From Methyloprofundus sp. (GTDB taxonomy: Bacteria; Pseudomonadota; Gammaproteobacteria; Methylococcales; Methylomonadaceae), in NCBI GenBank assembly GCA_014859465.1, contig JACUUF010000001.1:1-64000 (forward strand): a stretch of 64,000 bases of DNA, in the 5' to 3' direction. The notes below the pieces were generated by a model. It saw only the letters and a program-made list of their open reading frames with translations, searched no databases and was not told where the DNA came from. Shown here piece after piece: positions 57,793 to 64,000 of this stretch. Every line of letters starts with the position of its first letter. Positions within the stretch are counted from its first letter, which is position 1. The position numbers and the translations under genes are program-made.

Positions 57793-59082
57793 ATGACGCC
57801 TTTGCAAATTAACGAAATGGTGTCTAAATATATCCACTTGCCACAAGGGTCTGGATTGTCACAGATTTTTAGAGAAGGGATAGAATTGCTTTCTTATAGT
57901 GATATTGAGAGCGCATCCTGTGTTTCTGGTTTGCTTGCTTTGTATGGTCGTGAAGACTCTATCGAGTTTCTCGATAGAAAAGGTTTTATAAAAAACTGGC
58001 ATAGATCAGATATTTCAGATAATGAAGGCTTTAGCCATAATCTGATTTTAGCGGCCAGTAATGAAAACTTTGTATATGTTCAGCGCTACCTTGACCGACA
58101 CCCCTTAAAGGATAGTGATATTTCAAGGCAGTTAATTGTTGAGATGGCTAAAGATGGTGGTCTTTTTTCGGTCGATATATTGGATTACTTTAATCCAGTT
58201 GACCTGGCTTTAATTGCTGAACCGGTTATCAAGGCCTGTCTTGACAGTGATAATCATTTTATGCTGTCAAACTTCCTATATTCGGCCGATTTGAGCAAGA
58301 CATCAGTATTGGATATTGGTCACGATTTTGATTTTCACGCGAGGTACTCTCATGATCGTTCGATGGGATGTTTATCCTTTTTGCATTTGAGAGGCAATCT
58401 TGAAGGTCTTGAGTTTGACCAGCCGCAAATCCTAAAGGGGTTTCAGTCTGTTCTTGATCGACCGAGGGACTTAAGGCTTCTAAAACGTGTGGCAAGTTAT
58501 TTTGACAGTGTTGGAATAGATCTTTCCGGTGGAAGTGATTTATTTATAAGCTTTTTTGGGGCCTTGAAGAATGAGGCTCAAAAGGAGTTATGGAGTATGG
58601 CTATGGTGCAACAGATTGGAAGTAAAAATCGTCAATACGAGAAGAAATCAGAATCCCATATTATCCGGTTGAGTGGTCGAAATAGTGTATCAAGTACCCA
58701 GGACATGATAAACGCATTAAAAGATTATAGCTCAATGCCAGTCGCTTCAAGTATAGGCTCGAAAGGAGCTCATATCTTTTGTGAGATGCATCAAGTGTCT
58801 GATGGCCGAAAATACTATCTTTCTCTTTATGATAATACAGGAAATGATGGCGAAAGCTTCTTTGGTGCCAGAGTTTCACTTATTAATGAAGATGGACTTT
58901 ATGATTCATTTGAAATAAGGGATTGTGATCGTTTATTTATGATGCTAGTAGAGCTTGATGGGTCTGGCCAGGAGCTTGATGTTAAAGAAATGTACAGAGA
59001 GTCGGCTAACTCTTTACTTGATAATGAGTACAAGTCAGATTTGACTCAAGGGTACGGATCAGGATTGGTGAGTAGTATTTAA
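57793..59082 (+). CDS. Unknown protein
   Basis: 429-aa ORF 2 bp after the upstream gene. Confidence 0.6.
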   Translation: MTPLQINEMVSKYIHLPQGSGLSQIFREGIELLSYSDIESASCVSGLLALYGREDSIEFLDRKGFIKNWHRSDISDNEGFSHNLILAASNENFVYVQRYLDRHPLKDSDISRQLIVEMAKDGGLFSVDILDYFNPVDLALIAEPVIKACLDSDNHFMLSNFLYSADLSKTSVLDIGHDFDFHARYSHDRSMGCLSFLHLRGNLEGLEFDQPQILKGFQSVLDRPRDLRLLKRVASYFDSVGIDLSGGSDLFISFFGALKNEAQKELWSMAMVQQIGSKNRQYEKKSESHIIRLSGRNSVSSTQDMINALKDYSSMPVASSIGSKGAHIFCEMHQVSDGRKYYLSLYDNTGNDGESFFGARVSLINEDGLYDSFEIRDCDRLFMMLVELDGSGQELDVKEMYRESANSLLDNEYKSDLTQGYGSGLVSSI

Positions 59083-59101
59083 AAGCTGTTCTTAGGTCTT
59101 T

Positions 59102-59806
59102 TTAAATGGTTGCAAGCGAAAGAGCGATCAGATGAATAGGATAAAATCCATAGAAGAACCATTTCGGCATTCTATGGATTTTTTTATTGAGTGAAAAAAG
59201 AATGACCGGGAAAAACATGGCTGAAGCCATAAAGATAACGAAGGTAGTGTAGTCGTTAATCTGACTGGCTAAAATCAAAAGTATTCCAGCTGAAATAACT
59301 CCAGCTCGAATTAGGCAATCCGAGAAGTCTCTTATGAAAATAAGTCCCATTGTTGCGATAAAAATGGCTGTCGTACCATAACTTGTCCAGTCTTCAAGGA
59401 AGATGCTAACGCTAGCGATAAGAATGGTCATTATGAAAGATAAGGGGTTGTTTTTGGTTAGGTAGTGAAAGGCTAGTACGGCCAATAGTAAAGTTGTAAA
59501 GATACTCAATTTTTGTGAGAGTTCACCGGTTATAGAAAACGCAGCCCATTGATGGGCTATCTCTGCAATTGGTAGCCAAATCAGCAAACTTTTTATATAG
59601 CCTTTTGACTTGCTTGGGTCTTCAAATAGTCGATAAAGAATAATAAATAAAAACAATGGAAAAGCAATTCGTCCAATAAGGGTTGGCCAGACAAGTGATC
59701 TTTGAAATACAACCCAGTCAATATGGTCAATTACCATTGCAATTAAAGCGACCCACTTAATCCATTCAAGCTGATAATTATTCAGGGTTATGGTAGCTCT
59801 TTCCAT
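59102..59806 (-). CDS. TraX-family membrane protein (F TraX/pilin acetylase-like)
   Basis: LEWIKWVALIAMVIDHIDWVVF...LIGRIAFPLFLFIILYRLFEDPSKSKGYIKSLLIWLPIAEIAHQWA. Confidence 0.75.
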   Translation of the reverse strand: MERATITLNNYQLEWIKWVALIAMVIDHIDWVVFQRSLVWPTLIGRIAFPLFLFIILYRLFEDPSKSKGYIKSLLIWLPIAEIAHQWAAFSITGELSQKLSIFTTLLLAVLAFHYLTKNNPLSFIMTILIASVSIFLEDWTSYGTTAIFIATMGLIFIRDFSDCLIRAGVISAGILLILASQINDYTTFVIFMASAMFFPVILFSLNKKIHRMPKWFFYGFYPIHLIALSLATI

Positions 59807-59886
59807 TAAAATTCTTTCTTAGGCTTGAGTTATATTGCTATAATATACATTATATAAGCACTCATTAGAAATAAAAGGAAAGATTA

Positions 59887-60219
59887 GTGAGAAATTTTCT
59901 ATCTAAAATAGGTCGTTCTCTTTCAGAGCCTATTTCACCGGGTTATTCTTCCAGAAAAGAATTTATTGAGATATTTGATGACAATGATACCTTAATTGCC
60001 GAGATATCTTCATCAGTTATGGCTCAAAAAATAAAGATTCAGCCAGATATTTTTAAGATAGTAGAAGATCGTATTTTATTTAAAGAATTCGCATGTCTTG
60101 AGGATGATTATTTGCGCTTATTTTTTAAAGAAAATTATTCTTTTAAGCCTGATAATTACTTGAGATACTTATTTGAGATCAGTCATAGTCAGAATGACTC
60201 TTTATCTCCAGTCATTTAG
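59887..60219 (+). CDS. Unknown protein
   Basis: 110-aa ORF. Confidence 0.5.
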   Translation: MRNFLSKIGRSLSEPISPGYSSRKEFIEIFDDNDTLIAEISSSVMAQKIKIQPDIFKIVEDRILFKEFACLEDDYLRLFFKENYSFKPDNYLRYLFEISHSQNDSLSPVI

Positions 60220-60237
60220 TAAGGATGTAAAACATCT

Positions 60238-60681
60238 ATGAAAATACAGGGTTATGATTTAAGTTTTATTGATAAATTTCTTTTATCAAAATTTATGAGT
60301 CAAAATCAATTTCAATACCTGATAGAAATGGCAAGCAAGGGTGATGAAAAATGCATTTTAAAACTTGGTTATATTCAGAGCAGAATTGAAGGGGTTCCAA
60401 TTAATTTTTCTCAAACTTTACCCCAGAATCCTATTGCTCACCTTCGATACAAGACAGATCATTCAACATTTTTTATTACAGAAAAAGATGTTGAAGAGCC
60501 AACCGAGTACAAAAGTGAACCGACAGATCATCAATGTTGTGCATACGGCCTTTCGGTTTTTAATAACGACTTTGACAGCGCGGTATATGGCCCGATTCCG
60601 CTGGGAAACTTAATTAAGAATGGGGCATTGCTTGACACTTCTTTTAAGCCCATTAAACTTGAAGTTAAGCAGTATGGGTGA
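60238..60681 (+). CDS. Unknown protein
   Basis: 147-aa ORF. Confidence 0.5.
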   Translation: MKIQGYDLSFIDKFLLSKFMSQNQFQYLIEMASKGDEKCILKLGYIQSRIEGVPINFSQTLPQNPIAHLRYKTDHSTFFITEKDVEEPTEYKSEPTDHQCCAYGLSVFNNDFDSAVYGPIPLGNLIKNGALLDTSFKPIKLEVKQYG

Positions 60682-61450
60682 TCGCTCTCTGGCGCCGTCA
60701 AGTTCTGGTATTGATTTATCCCCTGGTCAGATTTATTTTTTAACCGGTTGTATGAGGACTTTTCAGTCCAGCTCTTTTCATACATTTTCTGAATCAATTT
60801 TAGAAAGTAACAAGGTTAAGCCAACTCCCATAAGCGGGTTCTTTCATCGGTTTTATACTCTTATCTCCCTGAATACGGGATTTACTTCCGTTCGATCAGT
60901 TTTTAACTCCGTATCAGAGAGCATTGAAAGGCTTTTAAAAAAGGCGATACTCAATTCGCAACTGGGGTGTTTTAGTTTTAGTATGAAAAACACCTTTAAG
61001 GAGCTTGATAGCTTGTCTTCCGTTTCATTTGACTACAAGAAGCTTGATTCTGATGATCGCTTCTTGGTGGAATCATCTTATCGCCTTATTGAGTTCCTAT
61101 CGATAGCAAGGACGTTGAGAGATATCAAGTCAAAAGATAATTCCTTAACAAAAGGGTATCGTCGATTCATAAGAGATATTTTTTATATTTATGAGGGTGA
61201 CATGGAGCATGGCAGCGGACTTGTCGAGCTTTTAGTTGAAGGCAGGCGAAAGCTTGCCTTGACAGGTGGGTCATTAGTCATGGGCGTTAGGCATATTGAC
61301 GGTTTTTCAGTATCTGTATCGGCGACCACTTCAGGATTTTTGAAGGGTTTTAATGAAAGCGATGACTATTATAAGATTGATCGAGAAGACTATAGGGAGA
61401 TAAAGATTGATTTTGATCAAAAATTATTGAACGCACCTGTCTGCTCATAA
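60674..61450 (+). CDS. Unknown protein
   Basis: Probable ATG at 60674 overlapping the upstream stop by 8 bp. Confidence 0.55.
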   Translation: MGDRSLAPSSSGIDLSPGQIYFLTGCMRTFQSSSFHTFSESILESNKVKPTPISGFFHRFYTLISLNTGFTSVRSVFNSVSESIERLLKKAILNSQLGCFSFSMKNTFKELDSLSSVSFDYKKLDSDDRFLVESSYRLIEFLSIARTLRDIKSKDNSLTKGYRRFIRDIFYIYEGDMEHGSGLVELLVEGRRKLALTGGSLVMGVRHIDGFSVSVSATTSGFLKGFNESDDYYKIDREDYREIKIDFDQKLLNAPVCS

Positions 61451-61461
61451 ATGACAGACAT

Positions 61462-61490
61462 TAAAAAACCCTGACATGCAGGGTTTTTAT
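61462..61490 (+). terminator. Rho-independent-like terminator
   Basis: AAAAAACCCTGACATGCAGGGTTTTTAT. Confidence 0.75.
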
Positions 61491-61504
61491 TTGAGATATT
61501 CAGT

Positions 61505-61819
61505 CTATTTCCAAGACCAATTAAGATCTTCTGATTCGGGTTTTTTAATGGATTTCTTAACTTCATGTGTCACATTTTTCATAGCAACAAGATCAACTTG
61601 ATCACCTGTAAAGACTGTTTTAGCATCTTTGCTCAAATAAAGAACATGTCCGTTTTTAGTTTGAATTTCAAATATTTCGTTCATTCCAGTTAGTTTATTT
61701 ACTTTTTGAACTTGTGCATGAGGCAATGCTTTTTGAGCTTGTTCAACTGTTAAAGCGTTAGCTCCAACAGATAGCGATGCGAAAGCGACGGCGATAAATC
61801 CCAGTAATGTTTTCTTCAT
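61505..61819 (-). CDS. Secreted stand-alone DsbC N-terminal-domain-like protein
   Basis: Signal peptide; MNEIFEIQTKNGHVLYLSKDAKTVFTGDQVDLVAMKNVT resembles DsbC_N; no thioredoxin domain follows. Confidence 0.6.
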   Translation of the reverse strand: MKKTLLGFIAVAFASLSVGANALTVEQAQKALPHAQVQKVNKLTGMNEIFEIQTKNGHVLYLSKDAKTVFTGDQVDLVAMKNVTHEVKKSIKKPESEDLNWSWK

Positions 61820-61914
61820 TTTGACTCCTTATAGTTTAAGTTACTTGTACCAATGTACTGGATAAAGTATATTAAATAAACTTATGAAGAGTGTCAATTT
61901 TTTTATAAGGATTT

Positions 61915-62226
61915 TTATTCTGTCACTTGTAATCCTGGCTGGATTGGCTTTAATTGCTCTCTGTAGTCTTGTATTTTCATTCCGTTCTCACTTAAATAGA
62001 CCTTTTCTAGATTCTGAAGAAAGCCGAGTGAAATGTCATAAAACTTGGATGTCGACATCGGCCCATTGGTGACAATAGAGTTTAGGCATCTCTCACAGAA
62101 GTCTTTTAGGTTTAATGTTGGGTCGTCTTTTTGCATGCCTTTTAATATGAATCCGGAAGGGCTTTTGAGCATGGTTTCGTACATGGATTCAGTCATATCA
62201 AGTTTTTGACACTTTCTTTCTTGCAT
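61915..62226 (-). CDS. Unknown small protein
   Basis: 103-aa ORF with a promoter-like GTGTATAATATTT upstream on the minus strand. Confidence 0.45.
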   Translation of the reverse strand: MQERKCQKLDMTESMYETMLKSPSGFILKGMQKDDPTLNLKDFCERCLNSIVTNGPMSTSKFYDISLGFLQNLEKVYLSENGMKIQDYREQLKPIQPGLQVTE

Positions 62227-62534
62227 TGTTACTACCTTTATTCGTTAATACCTATGAAATATTATACACTAAGCCTAGTGATGAAATTTTGAGTGGAAAG
62301 GGTATTTTTAAGCATTTGTGCCGTAAGATCATTAAAGATTGTTCACTATTACTGTATTTAGAGATAATTATGTGTATTTTAATGATTAGGTCATACAATT
62401 TAATTTATTTTAATGCTACTTGAATTTTAATCTATATTTTTTCATGATTTTAATTTTGTTTTAGTCTTCTGTCATGGAGTGAATTGCTGACATGTTAAAA
62501 TTATAGGATCAAATAGCTTATAGGGAATAAAATC

Positions 62535-63215
62535 ATGTCAGAGCATTCAGCGATTAATGCTTCTTTTAAGTTCGATAATGAGGCATCGTTTGATCAAGGG
62601 TTTTCTATTCTAAAGCCTTGGATAGATGATTCAGATGAGCCATTAGTTTTTAGAGGAATCGGTGTCATTATTATTCCATTGGACAGTTATCGCAATTTAA
62701 CCCGGGTATTGGGGCAGGTTTGCGAGATTGCTTCTGAGTTTTCATTAATGGAATATTCAACGGATGGTGGCATCTTTGTAAGATGCGGTAATCATTTTGA
62801 TATTGTTAATGTTGATGGGGATGGTGTTGCTGATCTTCTTTTTAATGAGGGGAAGGATCTTGATGCTTACTGCATTCTCCAATCTGGTTTTGATTATTTT
62901 GAACAATTGGTCAAGGATAATATATTTGATGAAACAAGTATAAATATTGACGATAAAACGATAGAGTTTTTAAGGTCTTTAGATTCTGAAAGGCTGGAAG
63001 CTGTTTTTGGTGAGCAGTACGCGGACTCCGTTAATGATGACATGTTTGAATATAAGGATGAGGTATTAGCTGAGCTTGCCTTAAGCCTAGTTGAAACACC
63101 GATTCTAACTCTGGAAGAGGCAAAAGAGTTGGATATGGAGAGGGAGCGATCAGAAATAGACTTCTATCGTAGCGAAGTTTTGAGTGAGCTTGAGATTTCT
63201 AATGTTATTCCATGA
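62535..63215 (+). CDS. Unknown acidic protein
   Basis: 226-aa ORF. Confidence 0.6.
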   Translation: MSEHSAINASFKFDNEASFDQGFSILKPWIDDSDEPLVFRGIGVIIIPLDSYRNLTRVLGQVCEIASEFSLMEYSTDGGIFVRCGNHFDIVNVDGDGVADLLFNEGKDLDAYCILQSGFDYFEQLVKDNIFDETSINIDDKTIEFLRSLDSERLEAVFGEQYADSVNDDMFEYKDEVLAELALSLVETPILTLEEAKELDMERERSEIDFYRSEVLSELEISNVIP

Positions 63216-63250
63216 ATCGAGCCAATCAATTTTGTTCATAGAGAAACGTT

Positions 63251-63752
63251 ATGAGTGCGAAAATTAACCCAGAAAATACCGAAGAGCTGATTTCCTTAAT
63301 GAATTCCACTGGGATATCTAAGTGGAAAGAGAGGCATGCATTGCAAGCCCTGGCATTAATTGAAGCGGGAGCGGATGTGAATGCAAAGAACAGATGGGGT
63401 AGCACGGGCACTTATTTGGACCGCATTTTATGGTAATCCTGGTGTCTTTAATGCGTTTCTGACTAAAGAGTGCGTTGATGTGAACGTACAAAATAGATTC
63501 GGCGCTAATGCACTTATGATAGCTGTGGCTCATGATCGCATTGACGCTGCTAAATTATTGCTAGAGGTAGAAGAGCTTAATATTAACTTGCAGGATGAGG
63601 CGGCGAGAACGGTGCTAGATATAACAAGGGAGGAAGCAAGCAATGATATTGTTTAACTTATTGAGCGTAAGATCGTAGAGCTCGAAGCAAAAAAGATGTC
63701 GGATTATGACTCTGAGCTTCGAGCGGACTTAGCGTCCTTTAATCTAAAGTAA
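63251..63752 (+). pseudogene. Ankyrin-repeat gene, frameshifted (~63405) and carrying an in-frame stop (63654-63656)
   Basis: ...IEAGADVNAKNRWGST | frameshift | ALIWTAFYGNPGVFNAFL...DVNVQNRFGANALMIAVAHDRIDAAKLLL...NDIV* LIERKIVELEAKKMSDYDSELRADLASFNLK*; paralogous to the next gene. Confidence 0.75.
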
Positions 63753-63768
63753 TAAGGCTGTATAAATA

Positions 63769-64000
63769 ATGAAAGCCGTTGATGAGCAGAAAAGCAAAGA
63801 GTTGATTAAATTAATGAGTGCAGTTAGTCCACGGGAGTGGGAAAGAAAGCACTCAAAACAGGCTTTAGAACTTATTGAATCCGGTGCCGATGTGAATGCA
63901 CAAGATGAAGATGGCTCGACTGCGTTAATGCTTGCGGTAATGTATGGTCATGCGCCGATTTTACAAGCATTACTTGAAGCGGGCTCAGATATTAATGCAC
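63769..64000 (+). CDS. Ankyrin-repeat protein (truncated by window end)
   Basis: MKAVDEQKSKELIKLMSAVSPREWERKHSKQALELIESGADVNAQDEDGSTALMLAVMYGHAPILQALLEAGSDINA. Confidence 0.85.
   Translation, partial: MKAVDEQKSKELIKLMSAVSPREWERKHSKQALELIESGADVNAQDEDGSTALMLAVMYGHAPILQALLEAGSDINA

Noticed and set aside
1-64000. Antibiotic-resistance genes, rRNA, tRNA, CRISPR arrays, relaxase, DotB/DotL/DotM genes
   Set aside because: None recognised by eye; the remaining transfer genes (relaxase, dotB, dotC, dotD, dotL, dotM) are presumably outside this window.

Overview
The window looks like part of a large conjugative element (plasmid or ICE) from a gammaproteobacterium-like host. The backbone is an IncI-like / Dot-Icm-type (type IVB) transfer system. 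The left edge holds shufflon-like alternative C-terminal cassettes with an Rci-type tyrosine recombinase. Next is a dotH-dotG-dotF-dotE-dotP-dotN-(unknown)-dotI-dotO cluster, followed by topoisomerase III, a UvrD-like helicase, a Toprim protein, a lytic transglycosylase, DsbC/G-like proteins, and an IcmX/TraW-, IcmV/TraX- and DotA/TraY-like set. An IscB element (HNH/RuvC nuclease with an upstream omega-RNA-like region) sits between two transfer-region genes. A ~61-bp internally deleted relative of it lies about 8 kb downstream, in a scar with a methyl-accepting chemotaxis protein (MCP) gene fragment. The cargo is unusual: MCP, CheV, HDOD, SET, HD-GYP and GGDEF signalling proteins, and a bona fide FtsZ with an intact GTPase core and the canonical C-terminal tail [12 protein letters not shown]. 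There is also an HU protein, DnaQ-family proteins (one apparently catalytically dead), a membrane-anchored Mrr-like nuclease, and a decaying ankyrin gene beside its intact-looking paralogue. No rRNA, tRNA or CRISPR array was recognised. All family assignments come from motif recognition by eye; no searches were run.
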